In this document: positions 14,673 through 20,605 of the stretch, piece by piece
Layout of the letters: every line of letters begins with the position of its first letter
Numbering within the stretch: the stretch's first letter is position 1
NCBI GenBank assembly: GCA_043818215.1
Contig: JBDRGC010000063.1
Location: forward strand, 1-20,605
Length of the DNA stretch: 20,605 nt
Direction: 5' to 3'
Origin: JBDRGC01 sp043818215
GTDB lineage: Bacteria; Chloroflexota; Anaerolineae; Anaerolineales; UBA11858
Notes under the pieces: model-generated
Seen by the model: the letters and a program-made list of their open reading frames with translations, nothing else
Told to the model about the DNA's origin: nothing
Databases searched by the model: none
Translations under genes and position numbers: made by a program

Positions 14673-15008
14673 CTCTTGTCCTGGGCTTTCCCAATCAACA
14701 CAACCCCGCTTTGGCCTTCACATCGCGACAGATAACTCTTGGCAATTTCTGCTTTATCATCCCCCTTTTCAAAGGTGATGCAAGGAATATCTTGGTCTGT
14801 CGCATACCGCTCCACATTTCGACGGAATGCATCACTCAATTTCTTCATCATTTGTGGTGAAGGAATGGGCCAGTTCTTTTGGTTCCGAATGAAGTTGATC
14901 ACCCCTCCAGGCCAGTAGATTTTTCACGTACCCATTCAGGTATACTCGGTCAACGCATTCGATATTCAATGTAACTTTGTTTTGAAGTACTTCCTTCACT
15001 GTTAGCAT
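14660..15008 (-). pseudogene. 5' part of a conserved hypothetical gene, frameshifted and joined to the CDF remnant
   Basis: ATG at 15008 has a strong AGAGGAGG six bases upstream. The protein begins MLTVKEVLQNKVTLNIECVD and RVYLNGYVKNLLAWRG. The frame then changes: the continuation VINFIRNQKNWPIPSPQMMK, KLSDAFRRNVERYA and IPCITFEKGDDKAEIAKSYL lies one frame away. The shift falls at a run of four G residues (C4 on the plus strand, 14902-14905), consistent with a single inserted base or a sequencing error. Similarity continues to about GVVLIGKAQDKSWV and is then cut by the junction with the CDF sequence near 14660-14672. I recognise the N-terminal pattern (IEC.DR.YLNGYV ... PIPSP) from longer proteins in other bacteria but know of no assigned function. 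Confidence 0.7.
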
Positions 15009-15037
15009 AGCCAACCTCCTCTGTTGGCTTTATTATA
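15009..15037 (-). promoter_or_regulatory. -10 box and hairpin presenting the ribosome binding site
   Basis: On the minus strand, TATAAT (15037-15032) is followed by AGCCAAC-AGAGGAG-GTTGGCT (15029-15009), a 7-bp perfect stem whose 7-base loop is the Shine-Dalgarno core. The ATG follows directly at 15008. Only a weak -35 is visible. Presenting the ribosome site in a small loop may set translation efficiency. Confidence 0.5.
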
Positions 15038-15271
15038 CACTTTTGCCTCCAGCGTAGTACTACTTGTCGGTTTGAGGCGAAGCTTCGTTAGACAGTTACC
15101 TTGAGACTGTTTTTTCAAACACTTCGTAAAAACTTGGAAGGTCTTTAGCCACCCCGTGTGGGGCGTTTTTAGCGTCTCTTGGTCTGGGTTTCCTCCCCCA
15201 AAACAGAGTCGTTTTCTTCGATTCTAGCAAAAACTCGGCCAACGTGGTTGAGTGAGTGCATTTAGCCGTCG
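15038..15271. other. Intergenic region downstream of the glycosyltransferase gene
   Basis: No convincing gene. A short CCCC-GTGT-GGGG hairpin followed by TTTTT (about 15153-15165, plus-strand sense) could terminate plus-strand transcription, though no plus-strand gene precedes it. A minus-strand frame extends through the region as a shadow of, and past, the glycosyltransferase, but has no start signal. Confidence 0.5.
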
Positions 15272-16288
15272 CTACGCTGCCCCCCACCAATCGACTCCCT
15301 CGCACAGTCCCATGGCATTCAACCGCCCGCGGATCAACTGCCTGGCCCCGCGTGCCCCAACGGCGGCCAAAACCACCGGGTTTTCGTAGCGCGCCCACCA
15401 GACGGGTAAATCTTTTGGGGGAATGATTGGCAGCCCCCGCCGGGTGCGGCCAATTTTTTTGGGATCAATATCCACAAAGACAACCAGGGGGACATTCTGC
15501 CGCTGCAATTGTTTGCTCAACCGGCGGCCCATCATCCCTGCCCCCCAAACGATTAGTGCATCCCGGCCTGCGAGTGGGCCGCGGGCCAGATAGTGAGCTT
15601 TGGCCCGGATGAAATTCTCCAACGAATAGCGGCTGTCGGTGCGGGTGATGCGATTGGGATGCTCGCGCCATTCGAGCAGCACTTCAGGGATTTTGGCAAA
15701 GCGTGCCCCGGCCAAATACATGCGCAGCCACAAGTCGTAGTCTTCGGGCCAGCCAAGTTCTTGATAGCCGCCCATGCGCTTCATCCAATCGGCGCGCATG
15801 GTCACGCTGGGATTGGGCAATGGACTTTCGACGAATATCTCCCGGCGGATGTCTGCATCGGTGACTAGGGAATTGAGCCACTGAATGTAAATCCGAAAAC
15901 CCTCTCGCACCTGGTTTTCGGGGAAAGCTCTGACCAGGCTGCTCACCGCGGCAACCCCGGGATGCTCGTCGAGAAATGTGACTTGCTGGGCCAGCCGTTG
16001 GGGGTGAGCGCGGTCGTCGGCGTCCATGCGGGCAACGTAGGGGGCGCGGCAGGCCTCCAGTCCGGCATTGGCGGCCGCGATGACTCCGCCGTGGGGGCGG
16101 GATAACACTCGGAAACGGGCATCCCCCTCGGCCCAGTCCCGCAGAGTCGCCAGGGTGGAATCAGTCGAGCCGTCATCGACAGCAATCACCTCGAAATCGG
16201 AAAAAGTCTGCCGAGAGAGACTGTCCAATGTTTCTGTCAGCGTCTCGGCGGTGTTGTAACATGGCATAAACACAGATACAGCCGGCAT
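15272..16288 (-). CDS. Family 2 glycosyltransferase with C-terminal Rossmann-like domain
   Basis: 338 residues. ATG at 16288 is chosen because SVFMPCYNTAETLTETLDSL is the standard GT2 opening; an open frame 28 codons further upstream is translated array DNA. The GT-A fold covers about residues 4-235: VDDGSTD (37-43) binds the nucleotide, MDADD (88-92) is the DxD metal motif, and NPSVTMRADWMKRMGGY with EDYDLWLRM forms the acceptor side. Residues about 243-330 start ALIVWGAGMMGRRLSKQL, a GxGxxG Rossmann motif, then FVDIDPKKIGRTRRGLPIIP, as in the nucleotide-binding half of PglD-like or nucleoside-sugar-modifying proteins. It probably adds a sugar to a cell-surface glycan or lipid carrier in the cytoplasm. 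No other polysaccharide genes are adjacent, so donor and acceptor are unknown. Confidence 0.92.
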   Translation of the reverse strand: MPAVSVFMPCYNTAETLTETLDSLSRQTFSDFEVIAVDDGSTDSTLATLRDWAEGDARFRVLSRPHGGVIAAANAGLEACRAPYVARMDADDRAHPQRLAQQVTFLDEHPGVAAVSSLVRAFPENQVREGFRIYIQWLNSLVTDADIRREIFVESPLPNPSVTMRADWMKRMGGYQELGWPEDYDLWLRMYLAGARFAKIPEVLLEWREHPNRITRTDSRYSLENFIRAKAHYLARGPLAGRDALIVWGAGMMGRRLSKQLQRQNVPLVVFVDIDPKKIGRTRRGLPIIPPKDLPVWWARYENPVVLAAVGARGARQLIRGRLNAMGLCEGVDWWGAA

Positions 16289-16317
16289 GATTGCATTGTA
16301 CCTGAAACCTGCTAACT

Positions 16318-16383
16318 TGCCACCCGCTGACCGCCGTCCACCGACCGCCGACCGCCGTCCGCTGTCCGCCATCCGCTGTCAGA
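16318..16383. repeat. Short-word array of GACCGCC / GTCCGCC words
   Basis: About eight imperfect 7-8 bp words (GACCGCC, GTCCGCT, GTCCACC) lie between the glycosyltransferase start and the tRNA promoter. The GACCGCC word is shared with the tail of the array at 2801-2819. It lies where the glycosyltransferase promoter would be expected; none is recognisable. Confidence 0.85.
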
Positions 16384-16416
16384 TCGAGATTTCCATAAGT
16401 CGACTATCGCGTGTCG

Positions 16417-16445
16417 TTGACGCAGTGTATCCAGCATGGTAGAAT
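16417..16445 (+). promoter_or_regulatory. Strong promoter of the tRNA-Glu gene
   Basis: TTGACG (16417-16422), a 17-bp spacer and TAGAAT (16440-16445) place the transcription start at about 16452, six bases before the mature tRNA. This is a near-consensus sigma70-type promoter in a stable-RNA context. Confidence 0.8.
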
Positions 16446-16457
16446 TTCCCCGCTATC

Positions 16458-16530
16458 GCCCCCATCGTCTAGTGGCCTAGGACATGGCCCTCTCAAGGCC
16501 AAGGCCGGGGTTCGAGTCCCCGTGGGGGCA
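16458..16530 (+). tRNA. tRNA-Glu (anticodon CTC)
   Basis: A 73-base cloverleaf. The acceptor stem is GCCCCCA (16458-16464) paired with TGGGGGC (16523-16529), with discriminator base A at 16530. The anticodon stem TGGCC/GGCCA flanks the seven-base loop CTCTCAA, with anticodon CTC decoding GAG. The T arm is CGGGG-TTCGAGT-CCCCG. CCA is not encoded (CTA follows). The ATCGTCTAGTGGCCTAGGAC segment is characteristic of tRNA-Glu. It stands alone with its own promoter and terminator. Confidence 0.97.
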
Positions 16531-16550
16531 CTATCAATAAGCATAAATTC

Positions 16551-16592
16551 TAAACTACAAATCCCCGCCATCTGGCGGGGATTTGTAGTTTA
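16551..16592 (+). terminator. Terminator hairpin of tRNA-Glu
   Basis: A perfect 19-bp stem (16551-16569 with 16574-16592) closes a four-base loop, ATCT. The A-rich start of the left arm gives T-rich sequence (TTTGTAGTTTAAA) at the end of the right arm. It lies 20 bases after the tRNA and 22 bases before the stop of the convergent gene, so it may serve both. Confidence 0.85.
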
Positions 16593-16613
16593 AACATAGT
16601 CACAATCTCATAC

Positions 16614-16928
16614 TCATCTAATCAAGTTGAGGAGGCCAGCGATGAGTGATATTGCCGGGGAATATTGAGAAAATGCAACGTCTAGTGACGAGTGGGCTTG
16701 AAGTATCTCCTCGGATGTGGCTTGGGGATGTTCGTTGAGATAATCGAGCGCAATAGAGATGCGGATACGACCTTTCGTCAAGGCATCGAGCAGAACTTCC
16801 TGTGCCTTGGGGGAAAGGTAAGACACAGCTTCCACGTTGCGTAAGGCAATATGGGATTGCAAGGCAGGCGGCAGACTTTTGCGCAATTCCTCGCGACGTT
16901 TGCGTCGTTCGTCATAAGAAATGGGCAT
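16614..16928 (-). CDS. Small hypothetical protein, 104 residues
   Basis: ATG at 16928 is preceded by AAAGGA with seven bases of spacing, a good ribosome site. The product begins with a charged, likely helical stretch (MPISYDERRKRREELRKSLP). Further predicted helices follow (SHIALRNVEAVSYLSPKAQE; RIRISIALDYLNEHPQATSE) and a hydrophobic end (SLIAGLLNLIR). There are no cysteines, no signal peptide and no recognised domain. The helical, charged-then-amphipathic composition would fit a small DNA-binding or toxin-antitoxin-type protein, but nothing else supports that. It converges on the tRNA-Glu gene. Confidence 0.65.
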   Translation of the reverse strand: MPISYDERRKRREELRKSLPPALQSHIALRNVEAVSYLSPKAQEVLLDALTKGRIRISIALDYLNEHPQATSEEILQAHSSLDVAFSQYSPAISLIAGLLNLIR

Positions 16929-17078
16929 AAAAATTCCTTTCTGGAACGGATAGAGCTGGCAGATATGAGAATGTTACCAGACGATAGGGGGGGGAGGTCG
17001 GCTAGCGTCGCGCTTTTAGTACCTGAGCAGTGAAAAGTTTGCATACCATACCGGCACGGTGCAAAAAACAAGGAAATT

Positions 17079-17151
17079 AACCACAGATGTCACGGATTGC
17101 ACGGAAAAAACAAAAAGAAAAAATCTGTGAAAATCAGTGTAATCCGTGGTT
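17079..17151. repeat. Imperfect inverted repeat of the AACCACAGAT...ATCCGTGGTT type
   Basis: AACCACAGATGTCACGGATT at the left and ATCTGTG, AATCAGTGTAATCCGTGGTT at the right are imperfectly complementary around an A-rich centre (CGGAAAAAACAAAAAG). Similar AACCACAGAT/ATCTGTGGTT intergenic palindromes are familiar from several environmental bacterial genomes. It resembles a dispersed intergenic repeat rather than a gene-specific terminator. Confidence 0.65.
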
Positions 17152-17808
17152 CCGGCTCGTCCGGGTTAGGTCTTTGGAAACACCCAAAATATAGGAAATG
17201 AGACACACGGGGTATCCAAAGCACAGAAAACAAGGCACCTATAGATATCCAACATTAATACTTGTATGATATACACGATAAATCGACATCAAGCAACGCT
17301 AACTAAAGCCACCCTGTTTCACCCCCAAACGCAGTAAATGAGACACTGGGATACCTGTTTAACCAAAAAGCACGATATTCACCCCGTTACGCTTCTTTTA
17401 CTAAGGTGCGAACTATGTGATTTACAGTGATTTACAGTGATTTGCCCTGGCCCTGGGCATCGGGCTTTACCGGGGCTTTACCGGGGCTTTACTTTGTTTT
17501 TCCACTGAGAGCACGTGGAAACCACACTGATACCACACAGAGACGCTGGAGATCAACCTCGAGTCACCCCGATAACCCAGAGATCAGCTCGGAGTGGATG
17601 CCACTGAGATCACAGGGAAAGACTGCATCCCAAGATGGTCATAGTATCTGGGGCGTGTTATTAGCCTGTTCCCGTATGACAGGGTTTGTTCGGTGTTGAA
17701 CCGCCTGGTTGTGCATCGGGGTGTAAACGAACCATGCCCCAGTGTGAATTCTGCTGGTGCGGGTTTGACATCCCGGAGACGAATCTGCACCATCAGATTA
17801 ACTTGCTG
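17152..17808. other. Intergenic region with short direct repeats and no convincing gene
   Basis: Open frames exist but lack start signals and domains. AAATGAGACAC occurs twice (about 17196 and 17336), each followed by a GG(G)NATCC-like stretch. Two short tandem repeats lie close together: a 10-bp unit GTGATTTACA (17417-17443, 2.7 copies) and an 11-bp unit GGGCTTTACCG (17462-17492, 2.8 copies). Base composition shifts from AT-rich to GC-rich at about 17440. Confidence 0.6.
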
Positions 17809-17996
17809 ATGAGCCGCTTGACCGAACAGCAGCAACACTGGTGTGCCGTGCTGAAAGCAAAACATCACCGCTGCGGAGGTGCGCGACTGTTGGCCAGATT
17901 ACGGGGTTGTCCGATAAGATGGTTAGGATGAGGAAAATGAAGCTTGAGGGAGAGTTGGACGGGAGGTCGGTGGTGGGGCGGTGTCTGTTGCGGTGA
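17809..17996 (+). pseudogene. Possible N-terminal scrap of an ISAzo13-like transposase, frameshifted
   Basis: From ATG 17809 the frame reads MSRLTEQQQHWCAVLKAKHH then RCGGARLLARLRG. This resembles the N-terminal helix-turn-helix of ISAzo13-family transposases (pattern L.E..RRWYAALEALRIGHGG.RLLA.ITGLS). The following turn is in another frame (GLSDKMVRMRKMKLEGELDG, near 17905 onward) and ends at a TGA (17994-17996). No catalytic DDE part follows and no terminal inverted repeats are visible. The similarity is short and judged by eye, so this is a tentative call; the alternative is chance resemblance in a non-coding region. Confidence 0.35.
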
Positions 17997-18388
17997 TGGG
18001 GTTTGGCTGGCGCGAGGACAGGGGCCAGTCCGGGGGGTTGTCCGGATGGGCGTACGTCGATTTGGAGGCGGCGGGGGTCGTCAGTCCTGGCACGGGACGT
18101 CCCCATGTGCGGTGGTGCGCGGTGGTAGGACTGGGGGCGCGGCTGCGTGGGCCGGGAGCGCGTGGGTAATCAGGTTGAGGAGCAGGGTGGGCAGGATGAT
18201 TAGGCGGGTGAGGGTGGGGAGGAGGGTTTGAGTCAGGGGGGGGCTGGTAACGATTAACTGAGATCAATGCTGTGTTCCCGGTTAGAAGTAACGAAGGGGC
18301 AATTTTGGCAATTACTCAATGAAGCGATGCTCTTTGCCTGAGTCTACATGAAGTGATAGATGCGATCAACCACCTACGCATGAACAGC
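17997..18388. other. G-rich non-coding region
   Basis: The plus strand is very G-rich up to about 18245 (GGTGGGG and GGCGGGGG runs). Open frames on both strands are compositional; the minus-strand ones are proline-rich with no family resemblance. The sequence becomes ordinary between 18245 and 18388. I see no gene, RNA or promoter. Confidence 0.6.
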
Positions 18389-19879
18389 CTAAACCGACCA
18401 GGCAGCCAAATCCCGGTCTACTTGGTCGAGATCGAGCAGCGACATTCCAACGGATTCCCAATTCTCCCCCTTCCCTTGAGACTCTTCCCGGGCAAAAACC
18501 TGCGCCCCACTCGTCCAGCCTCCGCGGGCAAACCCCAGATAGCAAACCCGCCATTTCCCATGCCTGGGCGTGATTTCGGCGGTTCTGGCAACTAAGTCAC
18601 ACAACACCTTGCGGTCTGCCGGGCGCGTGCTCCATTTGCATTCACCCAGGATCAACGTCTTTTCCATCGGGTTATAACCCACCACATCTACCTGGGCTTT
18701 TCTGGTCCAGGCGCTGCCCACCTGATCGGGCAAAAAGGGAAGACGGTCATCATCGTCGCAGATACGTAACAGCCACTCCCGGCAAAGTTCTTCCCATGTA
18801 TGTGTACCAATAAAGTCGCGCAAGTGACGCTTCATCTCAGCCAGCGTTTTTTCTTGCACCCCCGCTGAAAGCTGCCGTTGACGTTGGGAAAGGAAGCGGT
18901 AGTAGAAACGCAAAAAGGGGTCCACAATGTGGTGACGTCCCAGGCGGGAGGCTGGCGGCGCCGTGACCGGGATGCGCCGTTCCACGAATCCGGTGGCTAT
19001 CAATTTTTTCAGGTAGGCGGGGATATGGGTGTCTGGCAACCCGGCAAAACCGGCGATCTGCTTTGGTGTACGATGCCCGTAGGCCATCGCTCGCAGGATT
19101 GCCACATAGTTATGCGCGTCGGTGACAAAATCTTGTAACAGCAAACGGGGTTCGTCATGCAACAACCGGTGAGTGGTCAGGAATTGGCGGCGAATGTTTT
19201 CATCCAGGCTCAGTTCCGGATCAAAAAGCTCCCAATAGGCTGGAATACCACCTGTCATGGCGTAGACAGCTACCCGTTCGTCCGGGCTATACAGTGGGAA
19301 ATATTGCGGGGTGAGACCAAACGGCAATGGAAGCAGGCGGAGCAGTGCAGTGGCCCGACCATACAATGGGGCCTGGTAGGAGAGAAGATGCCGCTGCATC
19401 ATGCCAATATGTGAACCCGATAGGCATAGAACGATGTTGGTGTGTTTTAGGAGATGATCCCACAAGTTCTGTAATGCCCCAGCGATGCCCGGTTCGGCTT
19501 CCAACAAATAGGTGAACTCGTCCAGAATGATGAGCAGCCGCTCATCCTGCGCATACCGCGCCATTTCTTGGAAAGCCTGGCTCCAGGAAGCGTAAGTGAA
19601 TTCGGCCGGAGCGTGTACTACGGGATTTCCGAAGTTGTAGACAGCCTGCGAAAAAACGCGCAGTTGATCGAGTTTAGAAGTAGGTTCGGCTGTCCAAAAC
19701 AGTACCCTGGGACGGGTGGTATCCAGCCAGTGGGTGAGCAGGCGCGTCTTTCCAACGCGTCGCCGGCCATAGATGATCAGCAGTTCCGCTTTAGACGAAG
19801 CCCACAGTCTGTTTAAGAGCTCTAATTCCTGGCTGCGTCCGACGAAAGGGTATTGATCTACATCTATCTTGTATAACAT
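18389..19879 (-). CDS. ATPase with DUF234-type nuclease-like C-terminus (archaeal ATPase_2 family)
   Basis: 496 residues from ATG 19879. An in-frame upstream start at 19918 is rejected because it lies within the -35 box. FVGR (12-15) leads the P-loop ATPase: Walker A GRRRVGKT (38-45), Walker B LLIILDEF (115-122), then sensor-like LCLSGSHIGMM (151-161) and a TGGIPAYW segment (209-216) typical of this family. Residues about 258-305 form a winged helix (ILRAMAYGHRTPKQIAGFAG). The C-terminal DUF234 part includes EELCREWL (363-370), Q-V-D-V-V-G-Y (396-402) and LGECKW (411-416). The D398, E413 and K415 pattern fits a PD-(D/E)XK nuclease fold. The family is common in archaea and anaerobic bacteria, usually as solitary genes; its substrate is unknown, and roles in DNA handling or toxin-like activity have been suggested. 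It is solitary here as well. Confidence 0.92.
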   Translation of the reverse strand: MLYKIDVDQYPFVGRSQELELLNRLWASSKAELLIIYGRRRVGKTRLLTHWLDTTRPRVLFWTAEPTSKLDQLRVFSQAVYNFGNPVVHAPAEFTYASWSQAFQEMARYAQDERLLIILDEFTYLLEAEPGIAGALQNLWDHLLKHTNIVLCLSGSHIGMMQRHLLSYQAPLYGRATALLRLLPLPFGLTPQYFPLYSPDERVAVYAMTGGIPAYWELFDPELSLDENIRRQFLTTHRLLHDEPRLLLQDFVTDAHNYVAILRAMAYGHRTPKQIAGFAGLPDTHIPAYLKKLIATGFVERRIPVTAPPASRLGRHHIVDPFLRFYYRFLSQRQRQLSAGVQEKTLAEMKRHLRDFIGTHTWEELCREWLLRICDDDDRLPFLPDQVGSAWTRKAQVDVVGYNPMEKTLILGECKWSTRPADRKVLCDLVARTAEITPRHGKWRVCYLGFARGGWTSGAQVFAREESQGKGENWESVGMSLLDLDQVDRDLAAWSV

Positions 19880-19889
19880 AATTGCAGTT

Positions 19890-19918
19890 AATATAACACA
19901 GTTTATGTTATATATCAA
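19890..19918 (-). promoter_or_regulatory. Promoter with embedded inverted-repeat operator for the ATPase/DUF234 gene
   Basis: On the minus strand, TTGATA (19918-19913) and TATATT (19895-19890) are 17 bp apart. The perfect inverted repeat ATATAACA-7-TGTTATAT (19913-19891) fills the spacer and overlaps the -10 box. A further half-site, TGTTATAC, begins at the T of the start codon region (about 19878-19871). The -10 box ends only 10 bases before the ATG, so the transcript would be nearly leaderless. Confidence 0.7.
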
Positions 19919-20103
19919 GTAAGAGAAACGAGAGAGCGTTGGTTCAGGATGAGTAGGGAGATTATTATTGGCTTTTTGGGAAAAACGGGACAGGAATCAC
20001 GCTAAAATTCCAGGCTAACGCCCCTGGAGCGTTCTTGTCTGCGTAACGAAGGGAATGTCCCTGTTACTCTCTCAGCCGGGGACGATGTTCAAGACAATGT
20101 TCA
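19919..20103. other. Intergenic region upstream of the ATPase/DUF234 gene
   Basis: No gene recognised. Weak stem-forming sequence GTAAC...GTTAC (about 20043-20067) is interrupted by a two-base bulge. The region separates the ATPase promoter from the degenerate repeat array at the right edge. Confidence 0.5.
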
Positions 20104-20605
20104 GGGGCAGAAACCATAAGTACATCCAGTGAATACAACTATATATAGATTCTCGGTCTTTTGGCCCGTCTTTTTGGCCCGTCACAACGTAGAAAACCAA
20201 GTACATCCCATGTCCTAACCACGGCAGTGTCATCGGCACATCAATGACTAGAACAAAGCCTGGCACAATGTAGAAGACCAGGTGTCCCCCATGTCCTGCC
20301 CACAGGAGTTTCCTCGACCCCACACCGGCCAGAACAAAGTTTGTCACAACGTGGAAAACCAAGTGTCCCCCTGTTCCCAACCATGTCCCACCACCGGCCA
20401 TCACATCGATCTGACAGCAATGACAAAGACCCGACCCCCGGCAGTGTCATCGGCACAACAATGGACTGGACAAAGTCTGGCACGCCGTGGAAAACTAAGT
20501 TCCCCCACCGGCAGTAACATCGGCTCAACACCGGCCAGACAATGTCCCAAAAAGCGTAGAAAACCAGACGACTCCCCATGTCTGTCCTCCCACGTTCCCA
20601 ACCAT
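20104..20605. repeat. Degenerate tandem array with 81-bp period, continuing past the window
   Basis: Units start with CACAACGTAGAAAACCAAGT or variants. Two successive units are exactly 81 bp (20183-20263 and 20264-20344). They are followed by units of 136 bp (20345-20480) and 69 bp (20481-20549) and a further unit from 20550. A more diverged unit (AGAAACCATAAGTACATCCA) precedes at about 20110. A second conserved block, GGCAGTGTCATCGGCACA, recurs at about 20223, 20440 and (diverged) 20510. The minus strand is open with a 27-residue repeat (HLVFHVVTNFVLAGV...) because 81 is a multiple of three, but the frame changes in the 136-bp unit and no start signal is seen, so a non-coding array is more likely. 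Confidence 0.8.

Noticed and set aside
15096..15398. Minus-strand 100-codon open frame ending in FEKTVSR
   Set aside because: It overlaps the 3' part of the glycosyltransferase in another frame, with no start signal or recognisable family.
20072..20579. Minus-strand membrane-protein-like genes with 27-residue repeats
   Set aside because: The repeats follow from an 81-bp DNA period; the frame changes within the 136-bp unit and neither start has a ribosome site.

Overview
The window most resembles a genome of the phylum Chloroflexota (Anaerolineae-like). The evidence is a SARP-type transcriptional activator fused to an AAA ATPase and TPR repeats, a degenerate PP2C-fold protein tethered to a beta-propeller, large Sec-exported LVIVD-repeat and beta-helix proteins ending in a short 'LP-hydrophobic' tail, and abundant low-complexity short-word arrays between and inside genes. 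This assignment is inferred from gene content; there is no rRNA or ribosomal marker in the window.

Layout, left to right. Positions 1-166 are the 3' end of a LuxR/NarL-type regulator, closed by a strong hairpin. Positions 491-2674 encode a pseudo-PP2C/transmembrane/propeller protein with a recognisable promoter. Positions 2675-3387 are a scrap zone: short-word arrays, a nested palindrome and the 3' remnant of a TGS-domain GTPase broken by an in-frame stop. Two large minus-strand genes for exported proteins follow: an LVIVD-repeat protein (3499-5841) and a glycine-rich parallel beta-helix protein (6105-9197), separated by a fold-back array. Positions 9230-9984 hold a small conserved gene and a repeat-rich intergenic region. 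Positions 9985-14064 encode the SARP-AAA-TPR regulator. It converges on a 5'-truncated cation-efflux gene, which has been joined by deletion to the 5' part of another, frameshifted gene. A glycosyltransferase with a C-terminal Rossmann-like domain (15272-16288, minus), a complete tRNA-Glu(CTC) unit and a small hypothetical gene follow. After a mostly non-coding stretch with a possible transposase scrap comes an ATPase/DUF234 nuclease-like protein (18389-19879, minus) whose promoter contains a perfect inverted repeat. The right edge is a degenerate array with an 81-bp period that runs out of the window.

There is no single operon or obvious defence or biosynthetic system here. The unifying feature is a population of short-word arrays (7-8 bp words, growing to 15-, 24- or 27-bp units). 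Several fold back on themselves as array plus complementary array. The same word families occur between genes, at gene ends and, in four places, in frame inside the SARP-AAA-TPR protein, always at positions that look like linkers or loops. That pattern is the most interesting signal in the window.
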